Part shown: piece by piece, positions 8,103 to 15,948 of the stretch
Layout: the number at the start of each line of letters is the position of its first letter
Numbering within the stretch: the stretch's first letter is position 1
Assembly (NCBI GenBank): GCA_963761905.1
Contig: CAVXIQ010000005.1
Location: 538,310 to 602,309 of the forward strand
DNA: 64,000 bases
Origin: Gaiellasilicea sp963761905
Lineage (GTDB): Bacteria > Actinomycetota > Thermoleophilia > Gaiellales > Gaiellaceae
Reading direction: 5' to 3'
Program-made: the position numbers and the translations under genes
Notes under the pieces: generated by a model
Told to the model about the DNA's origin: nothing
Database searches by the model: none
What the model saw: the letters and a program-made list of their open reading frames with translations, nothing else

Positions 8103-8204
8103 CCGGGGTCCCTCCTCGCTCGTCACGTTGGAGCCGGGCGGGCCGCACCGCCGCTCTGTCCTGGTCGCCTCTCATTCTGCGCCTCGTAGGCGCGGGGCGC
8201 AATG

Positions 8205-8742
8205 TCAGGGCGGGCCGGCGGCGATCTGGCGTGTCGGCGCGAGCCGGGCAGCGGGGCACGCACCCCAGAGCCCGCGCCGCTCGGCTTGCGCCGGCCTTCG
8301 CCGCGCGGAGCAGGGCGTCGGCGTGCCGGCCGCGCTCGCCGCGGTAGAAGTACGGCGCGGCCGCGCCGATCCGGACGAGCTCGAGGTTGACGTTGCGGCC
8401 GCCGGCTCGGACGTACCGCAGCAGCCGCCCGTGGCGATCCCGGTCGTCGAGCGACGGATCGCGCTCCAGCTCGACCGTCGAGCCGACCGGCGCGAGCACG
8501 AGCGAGCGCGTTCGTCGCCGCGTCGCCGAAGCACTCGACGATCGCGCTCCGGCGCGTCGATCTGGACGAGCCGGATCCGCCGTCCGTCGGCGAGCCGGAG
8601 CGTGTCGCCGTCGGAGATCCGCGCGACGCGGCCGGATTCGGGCGACGAGCTGGACGCCGGCCCCGTGTCGGCGCAGGCCCCGAGCAGAACGGCAGAGAGC
8701 AGGACGGCGAGCGACGAGCGCGAGCGTGAGTCGCTGCGGCAT
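8205..8742 (-). pseudogene. Staphylococcal-nuclease-like lipoprotein, several frameshifts
   Basis: Fragments in different frames join into one thermonuclease homologue: a lipoprotein signal (AVLLSAVLLGAC, lipobox LGAC), the first conserved block RISDGDTLRLADGRRIRLVQ with IDAPE, then ECFGDAATNAL, and the C-terminal block GRLLRYVRAGGRNVNLELVR followed by GLWGACP. At least four frame changes are needed, the highest density in the window. The ATG overlaps the ATPase stop (TGATG), implying translational coupling. If intact it would be an exported, membrane-anchored calcium-dependent nuclease. Whether it is truly broken or poorly assembled cannot be told. Confidence 0.65.
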
Positions 8743-11090
8743 CAGGCAGTGGGCACCCAGACGAGCTTCAGCTCGACGACGCGCACGTCCGCCGACTCGA
8801 GCCTGATCTCGAGCTCTTCGATCTCCTCCGCCTTCGCCGTCCACTCCGCGTCGATCTCGGCGACCTCGTCGACGATCTCCTGCTCGAGCTCCGCGAGCGT
8901 CTGCTCGGTCGCCTCCGCCTTCTCCTCGGCCGTTCGTCTCCGCTCGCCGGTACGGGCGGTCATCCCGCGACGCGAGGCCGCGCCGCCGATCGCACCTCCT
9001 GCCCGCGCGATCGTCCGGGCGCTGCCGCGGCCGCCGAGGAGGACGTTGAGGATCGTGCCGGCGCCGGCGAGGAGCTCGGTGGTCGTGCGCGTCTTCTCGT
9101 CGGTCGCGAGCTCGTCGGCGCGACGACGAGCCGTCTCGAGCGCCGCCTCCAGCCGGTCGCGCTTCGCCTCGAGCCGGTCGCGGATCTTCGCCGCCTCCTG
9201 GTCGGCCCGTGTCTGCGCCTCCGCGTCGGCTCGGGCGGCAAACGCCTCCGAGGTCTCGCCGGGCCGCGAGAACAGCTTGAGCTCGCGGTTGCGGAAGATC
9301 GTCAGCGCCTGGGCGTCGGTGGCGCGTCGCTGGATCGCGGTCGCAGGCCTTGCGCCGGAACGACTCCTCCTGGAGCTCGGCCGGCGCTTCGGCGAACGTC
9401 GCGCCGGGCGGCGGCGTCGGAACGAGATCGCGCTCGTCGTAGTCGACCGCGACCTCCGTGTCGAGATCGAGCCCGTCCTCGAGCGGCCCGTAGAGCGCTT
9501 CCCATTCCTGCGTCGTGTCGAGGTCGGCGCTCGCGTCGTCGAAGCGAAGGCTGAGGCGCGCCGCCAGAAACGGGCGCAGCCGCGTGCCGTGCGGGGAGCC
9601 GCCCACCTGCGCGAGCCACGGCGCTGCGGGGTGGACGTAGAGCCCGTCCGACGGCGCTCGAGTGAGCGGCAGCGGGCGCGGGTGCCGCAGCAGGCAGCGG
9701 CCGCGGCCGGCCGCTCGCGCCCTTGCATCAGGATCTCGATCTGCTCCTTCGTCAACGGCCCGCGGAGGTACGACATCGCCCAGCGCGTCGAGAAGACGAC
9801 CGGTTTCGGCTCGTGAGCGCTGACGAGGAGGAACTGCCGCTTCTGGAGCCCGCCGACGGCTTCGTCGAGCGCGGCGAGATCTGTGCCTCCCGCGGCCGAG
9901 CGCAACCCCTCGAGCACGCGCTCCTTGTCCCGCTCCGTCTGCAGGCGGCCGACGAGCCACGTCGCCGCGTTCGACATCGCCTTGTAGTCGAGATCGACCG
10001 GATTCTGGGTCGCGAGCACCATCCCGACGCCGTACGCCCGCGCCTGCTTGAGGATCGTCAGGATCGGTTTCTTCGCCGGCGGCACGGCGGTCGGCGGCAC
10101 GAAGCCGTAGACCTCGTCCATGTAGACGAGCGCGCGGAGGTCGCTCGTCCCGGAGAGCCCGCGCATCCACGTGACGACCTTCGAGAGGATCAACGTGACC
10201 GCGAACTGCCGCTCCTCCTCCGAGAGGTGCGCCAGGTAGACGATCGCCGCCCGTGGGCTGCCGGGGGCTCCGAGGAGCTCGGCGGGATCGAGCGCGGCGC
10301 CCTCGCCCCAGATCGCGAACGACGGCGACGCGACGAGCGCGTTCAGCTTCAGAGCCAGCTCGGTGCGCTCCGCCGGCGGGAAGAACGCATCGAGATCGAA
10401 GACGCCGAGCTTGCGGAGCGGGGGCGACTGGATCTCGCCGATCAGCCCGCCGAGATCGAGGTCGCGCCCGCCGCGCCAGGCGTGCTCGACGAGATTCGAG
10501 AGGAGGACGTGCTCTCGGCTCGCAAGCGGATCGCCCCCGACTCCGACGAGGCCGAGCAGGCTCGTCACCGTGCCCTCGATCTCGTCGCGGAGCGTCTCGG
10601 CCTCCGTCTCCCAGGAGAGCGCCGGCGCCCGCAGCGAGCCGATCAGGTTGAGGGGGATTCCAGCGCTCGAGCCCGGCGTGTAGATGGTGAGCTCGGCGGC
10701 GTCCCGGAGCGCCTGAACCCGCTCGGGGCCGATCCCGGAGGCTGCGAGCCCCTCCTTCCACTCGGCGGCGACCTTGGCCGCGTACTCCTCGACCGAGAGC
10801 CCGGCCTCGCGTGCATCCGACTCGTTCACCCACGGCTGGAAGCTTGCGGGAGCGAGATCGGGAAACGTGAGGAGCAGGTTGCCGAGGTCGCCCTTCGGAT
10901 CGAGTGCGAGCACCGGCACGCCGGCCGAGAGCGCCTCCTCGAGGAGGACGAGCCCGAGACCGGTCTTGCCCGAGCCGGTCATCCCGACGATCACGCCGTG
11001 GGTCGTCAGGTCGCGCGGCTCGAGCGCCAGCGGCTCGCCGTCTGCTGTCGTTCCCAGCCGGAACCCGTTGTCACCGTCCGGCGCGCCCAT
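8742..11090 (-). CDS. HerA/DUF87-like ATPase, middle third read out of frame
   Basis: Walker A GMTGSGKTG (residues ~35-43), DLDPKGDL-like strand (VLALDPKGDLGN), Walker B VYMDEVYGF and a sensor-like ATQNPVDLDYKAMSNA identify the HerA/FtsK-type ATPase family (helicase HerA central domain). A long coiled coil (RRADEL... EAEQTLAELEQEIVDEV region) ends the protein. Although the 782-aa frame has no stop, residues ~470-585 are Arg/Ser-rich nonsense; the true sequence (SDGLYVHPAAPWLAQVGG onward) runs in another frame between about 9690 and 9340. A pair of compensating indels explains this. Role: nucleic-acid translocation or remodelling; the partner is unknown. Confidence 0.8.
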   Translation of the reverse strand: MGAPDGDNGFRLGTTADGEPLALEPRDLTTHGVIVGMTGSGKTGLGLVLLEEALSAGVPVLALDPKGDLGNLLLTFPDLAPASFQPWVNESDAREAGLSVEEYAAKVAAEWKEGLAASGIGPERVQALRDAAELTIYTPGSSAGIPLNLIGSLRAPALSWETEAETLRDEIEGTVTSLLGLVGVGGDPLASREHVLLSNLVEHAWRGGRDLDLGGLIGEIQSPPLRKLGVFDLDAFFPPAERTELALKLNALVASPSFAIWGEGAALDPAELLGAPGSPRAAIVYLAHLSEEERQFAVTLILSKVVTWMRGLSGTSDLRALVYMDEVYGFVPPTAVPPAKKPILTILKQARAYGVGMVLATQNPVDLDYKAMSNAATWLVGRLQTERDKERVLEGLRSAAGGTDLAALDEAVGGLQKRQFLLVSAHEPKPVVFSTRWAMSYLRGPLTKEQIEILMQGRERPAAAAACCGTRARCRSLERRRTGSTSTPQRRGSRRWAAPRTARGCARFWRRASAFASTTRAPTSTRRRNGKRSTGRSRTGSISTRRSRSTTTSAISFRRRRPARRSPKRRPSSRRSRSGARPATAIQRRATDAQALTIFRNRELKLFSRPGETSEAFAARADAEAQTRADQEAAKIRDRLEAKRDRLEAALETARRRADELATDEKTRTTTELLAGAGTILNVLLGGRGSARTIARAGGAIGGAASRRGMTARTGERRRTAEEKAEATEQTLAELEQEIVDEVAEIDAEWTAKAEEIEELEIRLESADVRVVELKLVWVPTA

Positions 11091-11594
11091 CGGCGCAGAC
11101 CCTACAAGGGAGGTTCCCTCGTGAGGGTGATCGAGCCGACGCCCCGCGCCGACGATGAGCGTGGGGACTGGTTCCTGCGGCCGAAAGGCGGAACAGAATG
11201 ACTGCGGCAGATCTCAAGCGGAAGCTTCGCAATTCGCCCTTTGCATCCCTGCAATGGCGGATCCTCCACGGCGGCACGTAACCACGCGCCCCGTCGGCGT
11301 ACGCGAGGAGCGATTGTGAGAGTCACCTCTCACCGTCGCTCCTGGCGTGCGCGGGACTAAAGTTAGACGCGGGCGCGCCCAGCGACCGTGCCGCCCGAGC
11401 TGCTCATCCCCGTGAGTGCTCGTGGTCCGACGATCGTGATCGTGGAGAGCCGCACTCCTCGGGGCGCGCCCACCTCGACAGATGCCTCCGCATGCGGCTC
11501 TTGCGCCTTCTCGCGAAACGCTTACAACTGCCGGGCGCAAGAACGTTCGAAGCCGCGCATCTACTCGCTAGACAACCGAAGAAAGGTCGATCAA
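11091..11594. other. Intergenic region between HerA-like and CHRD genes
   Basis: About 500 bp with divergent flanking genes, so it should hold both promoters. No gene, tRNA or clear repeat was recognised. Confidence 0.4.
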
Positions 11595-12074
11595 ATGATG
11601 AAGAAGCTTCTAGTCGCCGGCTCGCTCGCGCTCGTCGCGACGACGGCAGCCTACGCGGGGACACCCACGACGCCCGGCGCGAACGGCACCGGCGGCAAGG
11701 CGCTCGTCGCCAAGCTGGCCGGCGCGAGCGAGGTTCCTGCTGCGAATGCGGCCGACCGCGGCTCCGCCGTGATCCGCCTGAACGCGAAGACCCTGAAGGT
11801 GTGCTGGTCGTTCAGCTCGCTGAAGCTGACGGCGAAGCCCGGGCTTGGGAAGACGCCGCTCGCGGCCCACATCCACGTCGGTGCCGCCGGTGCGACAGGC
11901 GCGGTCGTCGTTCCGCTCGGCGCGTCGTACGCCCGCAGCGGCTGCACGGCCTCGACGAAGCCCGTGATCGACGCCATCCTGGCGAACCCGAAGGGCTACT
12001 ACGTGAACGTGCACAACGCCTCCTATCCGGATGGCGCCGTGCGCGGTCAGCTGAAGAAGGGCACCCCCGCCTGA
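11595..12074 (+). CDS. CHRD domain-containing secreted protein
   Basis: 159 aa. ATG at 11595 with GAAAGG 8 nt upstream. A signal peptide (MMKKLLVAGSLALVATTAAYA) is followed by one CHRD domain: AKLAGASEVPAAN, GSAVIRLNAKTLKVCWSF, AAHIHVGAAGATGAVVV and the terminal GYYVNVHNASYPDGAVRGQL. CHRD domains are named after chordin and are frequent in exported bacterial proteins of unknown function. Two cysteines may pair. A strong hairpin ends the unit. Confidence 0.85.
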   Translation: MMKKLLVAGSLALVATTAAYAGTPTTPGANGTGGKALVAKLAGASEVPAANAADRGSAVIRLNAKTLKVCWSFSSLKLTAKPGLGKTPLAAHIHVGAAGATGAVVVPLGASYARSGCTASTKPVIDAILANPKGYYVNVHNASYPDGAVRGQLKKGTPA

Positions 12075-12089
12075 GCTTCGAGTCGAGCA

Positions 12090-12122
12090 CCGGCCGGCGG
12101 CGGGATTCCCGCCGCCGGCCGG
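12090..12122 (+). terminator. Terminator-like hairpin after the CHRD gene
   Basis: A perfect 15-bp inverted repeat (12090-12104 with 12108-12122, loop ATT) begins 15 bp after the stop. No T tract follows. Confidence 0.6.
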
Positions 12123-12345
12123 GCTCCTCGAGCCGGCGCGCCGGTCTCCAGGCAGATGCGAATCCTGGATCGTGTTCAACTGGCGAGCTTCGGCGGAGTT
12201 TGCCCAGATAACCCGCCCGGCCTTGCTCTGTGGGCTCGCCGCACCGCGGCCTCGAATCGGTCCGATGTGGAGATCGATCGCTGGGAGGGCGTCGGCCATG
12301 ACGATCGCGAGGCAGCCGGAGCGGGCGACACGTCCGCCCGTAGCA

Positions 12346-12362
12346 CGGCTCAGAGCCAGCGC
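12346..12362 (-). repeat. 17-bp match to the 3' end of corA
   Basis: Identical to 13541-13557, which spans the last codons and stop of corA. It lies just outside the left copy of the duplicated membrane-protein gene, while the corA end lies just outside the right copy, suggesting that it marks the old duplication unit. Confidence 0.4.
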
Positions 12363-12400
12363 CTCTAACGCCGACCACTGCGGAGCCCCCACCACCGGGG

Positions 12401-12878
12401 CTAGTGCGCCAGGAGGACTTCCAAGCTGACGATCGCGAGCCCGAGGAGGACGTTGAGCGCGATCACCGCGAGCGTTCCGGGCCGGCCGAGTCGCTCGGCA
12501 GTCGCGTAGCGCGCACCTTGAACTGCAAGCGTGGTCGCTCCGATCCCGAGGGCAAGCCAAACGGCCGGCTGCTCGGCGAGAACGCCGAAGGCTCCCAGGA
12601 CGAGTGACGCGATCGGCGCGACGGCCGCCGCCAGAATCGCGAGCTCGCGCCGAGCGACGTCACCGAGCTCCGCCTTGTCGAGGCGCCGGCCCCGCTCGAG
12701 ACTCTCGGCGAGCGTATGGGAGTAGACGTGGGCGACCCAGAGGACGAGGACAGTCGCGCCGACGATCACCGCGAGCCGTCCCGTGTCCGTGTCCTCGCCG
12801 CGAGACCCGGCCGCGATGGTGGCCATCACGACGATCGTTCCGTAGACCGTGCCGGCGATGCTTCTCGCAGACCCGAAC
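12401..12878. repeat. Tandem duplication, left copy (478 bp)
   Basis: Matches 12995-13472 base for base without gaps at a constant 594-bp offset, with roughly twenty substitutions by eye. Covers nearly all of the membrane-protein gene. Confidence 0.85.
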
Positions 12879-12916
12879 TTGGCTTCCTGAGCCTGTTCTC
12901 GGCGCGCCGAGATCAT
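12401..12916 (-). CDS. Four-helix membrane protein, copy A of a tandem pair
   Basis: 171 aa, no named family recognised. Four hydrophobic segments: SIAGTVYGTIVVMATIAAG, LAVIVGATVLVLWVAHVYS, ILAAAVAPIASLVLGAFGV and a last pair around GIGATTLAVQG and VIALNVLLGLAIVSLEVLLA. Conserved polar residues VYSHTLAES and RRLDKAELGDVARRE lie on the loop between helices 2 and 3. Nearly identical to copy B; only the first ~15 residues differ, so the 5' ends arose separately or were trimmed. Confidence 0.75.
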   Translation of the reverse strand: MISARREQAQEAKFGSARSIAGTVYGTIVVMATIAAGSRGEDTDTGRLAVIVGATVLVLWVAHVYSHTLAESLERGRRLDKAELGDVARRELAILAAAVAPIASLVLGAFGVLAEQPAVWLALGIGATTLAVQGARYATAERLGRPGTLAVIALNVLLGLAIVSLEVLLAH

Positions 12917-12994
12917 CTGAGTTCGGCTCGGCAGGGGTAGAACGTTCTGCCTGCCAAGCGGGAGAGCCGCCCTCCTCCGGGCGCGGTTACCGGG

Positions 12995-13472
12995 CTAGTG
13001 CGCGAGGAGGACTTCCAAGCTGACGATCGCGAGCCCGAGGAGGACGTTGAGCGCGATCACCGCGAGCGTTCCGGGCCGGCCGAGGCGCTCGGCAGTCGCG
13101 TAACGCGCGCCCTGGACGGCAAGCGTCGTCGCTCCGATCCCGAGCGCAACCCAAACGGCCGGCTGCTCGGCGAGAACGCCGAAGGCTCCCAGGACGAGTG
13201 ACGCGATCGGCGCGACGGCCGCCGCCAGAATCGCGAGCTCGCGCCGAGCGACGTCACCGAGCTCCGCCCTGTCGAGTCGCCGGCCCCGCTCGAGACTCTC
13301 GGCGAGCGTATGGGAGTAGACATGGGCGACCCAGAGGACGAGGACGGTGGCGCCGACGATCACCGCGAGTCGCCCCGTGTCCGTGTCGTCGCCGCGAGAC
13401 CCGGCCGCGATGGTCGCCATCACGACGATCGTTCCGTAGACCGTGCCGGCGATGCTTCTGGCAGACCCGAAC
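12995..13472. repeat. Tandem duplication, right copy (478 bp)
   Basis: See the left copy at 12401-12878; the segment between the copies (12879-12994) is unique. Confidence 0.85.
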
Positions 13473-13501
13473 AGCAGGTGCTGGGTTCGACCCGGCCTCA
13501 T
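12995..13501 (-). CDS. Four-helix membrane protein, copy B of a tandem pair
   Basis: 168 aa; identical to copy A over almost the whole length except a few conservative changes (RGDDTD for RGEDTD, DRAELG for DKAELG, VWVALG for VWLALG) and a different N terminus (MRPGRTQHLL). Substitutions are mostly silent, so both copies appear to be under selection. Function unknown; a small transporter or stress membrane protein is possible but unsupported. Confidence 0.75.
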   Translation of the reverse strand: MRPGRTQHLLFGSARSIAGTVYGTIVVMATIAAGSRGDDTDTGRLAVIVGATVLVLWVAHVYSHTLAESLERGRRLDRAELGDVARRELAILAAAVAPIASLVLGAFGVLAEQPAVWVALGIGATTLAVQGARYATAERLGRPGTLAVIALNVLLGLAIVSLEVLLAH

Positions 13502-13544
13502 CGGAAGCTACGGTCCGTTCTTCTACCCGAAGTGGCGGTTCGGC

Positions 13545-14525
13545 TCAGAGCCAGCGCTTGTAGCGGAAGAAGCCGAGCAGGGCGAGCATGACGGCGACCA
13601 TCGTCCCGGCCACGATCCAGAACGCCGCGGCGCCGCCGTTCCCCGGAAAGTCGACGTTCATCCCGAAGATCCCGGTGATCAGGGTCAGCGGGAGGACGAC
13701 GGCGCTGAAGACGGTGAGCACGCGGAGGACGTCGTTCTGGCGGTGCGAGATCACGGACTCGTTCGTGTCCTCGAGCGCCTCGACGACCTCCTTGTAGTTG
13801 TCGAGGAGGTCCCAGATCCGCTCGGAGGCGTCGACGATGTCGTCGAAGTAGAGGTCGAGCTCCTCGGGCAGGAACCGCTCGACGCGCCGCTCGAGGAGGC
13901 GCAGCGTCGCGCGCTCGGGCTTGATGATCTTGCGGTAGGAGATGATCTCCTGCTTCACGTTCGAGATGTCGCGGACGACGTCCTCGGCCCGCTCCTCGAA
14001 CATCGCGTCCTCGACGGTGTCGAGCTTGTGCCCGATCTTGTCGAGGATCGGAAAGCAGTAGTCGAAGAGGTCGTCGAGCACCTCGTAGAGAAGGCGGCCC
14101 GAGCCCTTGGCGAAGAGATCGGCACGAAGCTCCTCGTCCTCCTCGCAGCGGCGGAAGAGCCGCGTCACCGGCAGGAGCTCCACGTTCGGCAGCGTCACGA
14201 GGTAGTCCGAGCCGAGGAAGACATCCAGCTCGGCAGCGTTCAGCCGCTGGATCGCCTTGTCGTAGACGGGGAAGTGGAGAACCGAGAAGAGGTAGTCCGG
14301 GTACTCGTCGACCTTCGGCCGCTGGCGCTTCGAGAGGACGTCCTCGACGTCGAGGGCGTGCCAGCCGAAGCGCTCCGAGAGGGCGTCCGTGGCGGCCGGA
14401 TGAGGCCGGTCGAGGTGGATCCAGGTCAGGCCGGCGGACGCGAGCTCGAGCGGCGCGCGCTCAGCGCGCGCGACGACCGGACCGCTGCCGGGCCGGGTCC
14501 GCCGGATGCGGGGCAGGCTGGGCAT
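13545..14525 (-). CDS. corA: CorA-family magnesium/cobalt transporter
   Basis: 326 aa. A cytoplasmic alpha/beta N-terminal domain (~1-200, with LTWIHLDRP near the start), the long stalk helix (...ISNVKQEIISYRKIIKPERATL...), TM1 (VLTVFSAVVLPLTLITGIF) ending in the signature GMN (FGMNVDFP), and TM2 (FWIVAGTMVAVMLALLGFF) followed by the basic tail RYKRWL. All parts of the pentameric Mg2+ channel are present at normal length. Monocistronic by spacing; the MFS gene lies 30 bp upstream on the same strand. Confidence 0.95.
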   Translation of the reverse strand: MPSLPRIRRTRPGSGPVVARAERAPLELASAGLTWIHLDRPHPAATDALSERFGWHALDVEDVLSKRQRPKVDEYPDYLFSVLHFPVYDKAIQRLNAAELDVFLGSDYLVTLPNVELLPVTRLFRRCEEDEELRADLFAKGSGRLLYEVLDDLFDYCFPILDKIGHKLDTVEDAMFEERAEDVVRDISNVKQEIISYRKIIKPERATLRLLERRVERFLPEELDLYFDDIVDASERIWDLLDNYKEVVEALEDTNESVISHRQNDVLRVLTVFSAVVLPLTLITGIFGMNVDFPGNGGAAAFWIVAGTMVAVMLALLGFFRYKRWL

Positions 14526-14555
14526 ACGTACTGAGCGGCTCGTCGGTCGACAGCA

Positions 14556-15872
14556 TCACGCTCGGGATTCTACTCCGCGTCCGGAATCCTCCTTCAGCGG
14601 CGCGAGTGCGGGCGCGACAGTGACGGAAGCGTCGGTGTCTGCCCGGTAGCTGACCGGGGAGCGACGGACGTTCGGCGGCAAGGCTCGCTCGAGCACGAGG
14701 GCGCCGGCGCCCGCGGCGAGACAGACCGCCGCCGAGAAGACCCAGAGCCCGGTGGGCGAGATCGAGAGCAGGAGGCCGCCGAGGGGAGGGCCGAGCGTGA
14801 ATCCGATCTGCCAGGAGAAGGCCGACATCGCCATGTACCGGCCGAGCAGGCGGTGATCGGCGAGATCGGCGACGAGCGGCGCCTGGACCGCCCCGTGCAG
14901 GCACTCGCCGATCCCGAAGACCGCCGCGGCGAAGGCGATCAGCGCGAACGCCGCGAAGCCGGCGAGCCAGAGCCCGCCGACGGGAACCAGCAGCCAGGCT
15001 GCGGCCCAGACGACCCCCATCGTCGCCAGCACGCCCATGCGGCGGCGGCCCTCGGCGAGTCGCGCGATCGGGAGCTGCGCGAGCACGATCACGAGCGTGT
15101 TGACGGCGAAGACCGCGCCGATCCAGCGCTCGCCGATCCCGGCCTCGTTCTTGCTGTAGGGCGCGATCAGCTCGATCTGGGCCATGCCGGCGGTGATGAA
15201 GACGGCGTTCAGCGCCATGAAGCCCATGAACACGCGATGGCGCACGACGTCGCGGTAGCTGCCGGCGCGCTCGCCTGCTCGACGCGCGACCTTTGCGGGC
15301 TCGGGCACGAAGGCGACCAGGACGCCGGCATAGGCGACGAAGGTGAGCGCGTCGGCGAGGAAGAGGAGACGGAAGCTCGAGGCGGCGAGGAAGCCGCCGG
15401 CGAGCCCGCCGATCCCGATCCCGAGGTTCATCACGACCCTCTGCATCGCGAACGCGGCCGGGCGTCGTTCGGGCGGGGTCAGGCCGGCGATCAGGGTCGA
15501 CTGCGCCGGCCAGAAGATCCCGTTCCCGATTCCCGTGATCGCGCTCGCGAGGAAGCCGTGCCACGGCGACTCGACGAAGGCGTAGCCGCCGAAGCCGACG
15601 GCGAGGAAGCCGAGCGCGACAGCGAGCATCCGCCGGCCGCCGAACCGGTCGACGAGCGGCCCGGAGAGCGGCCCGGCGATCAGGCTGACCGCGGCGTTCG
15701 TGCCGAGAATCAACCCGGCGAGCCCGAGCGAGAAGCCGCGCTCGTTGTGCAGGTAGATGAACGCGAACGGCAGCACGAGCCCGTTCCCGATCGCGTTCAT
15801 GAGCCCGCCGAGCTGGAGGACCTGCACCGATCGCGGGAGGCGTGGGTTCAGGCTGCGGAGGTAGCCGGCCAC
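14556..15872 (-). CDS. MFS transporter, 12 helices
   Basis: 438 aa. The loop 2-3 MFS motif appears as GPLSGPLVDRFGGRRML, with the repeat half around LPIARLAEGRRRMGVL. N terminus QVLQLGGLMNAIGNGLVLPF is typical of MdtH/YajR-like drug exporters. Substrate cannot be assigned. Its start is 76 bp from the divergent MFS/cNMP fusion gene, so the two transporters may share a control region. Confidence 0.85.
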   Translation of the reverse strand: MAGYLRSLNPRLPRSVQVLQLGGLMNAIGNGLVLPFAFIYLHNERGFSLGLAGLILGTNAAVSLIAGPLSGPLVDRFGGRRMLAVALGFLAVGFGGYAFVESPWHGFLASAITGIGNGIFWPAQSTLIAGLTPPERRPAAFAMQRVVMNLGIGIGGLAGGFLAASSFRLLFLADALTFVAYAGVLVAFVPEPAKVARRAGERAGSYRDVVRHRVFMGFMALNAVFITAGMAQIELIAPYSKNEAGIGERWIGAVFAVNTLVIVLAQLPIARLAEGRRRMGVLATMGVVWAAAWLLVPVGGLWLAGFAAFALIAFAAAVFGIGECLHGAVQAPLVADLADHRLLGRYMAMSAFSWQIGFTLGPPLGGLLLSISPTGLWVFSAAVCLAAGAGALVLERALPPNVRRSPVSYRADTDASVTVAPALAPLKEDSGRGVESRA

Positions 15873-15948
15873 GCCGAGACACTAGCCACGGCGCCAGCGG
15901 CGGCTCGCCGCCCTTGCCTCGGGCGGCCAATCGGCGTTCAATCGGCGG

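Noticed and set aside
7657..10833. Long minus-strand open frame of 1,058 codons
   Set aside because: Arg/Ala-rich antisense or out-of-frame reading of the ATPase, nuclease and patatin genes; parts of it only show where those genes shift frame.
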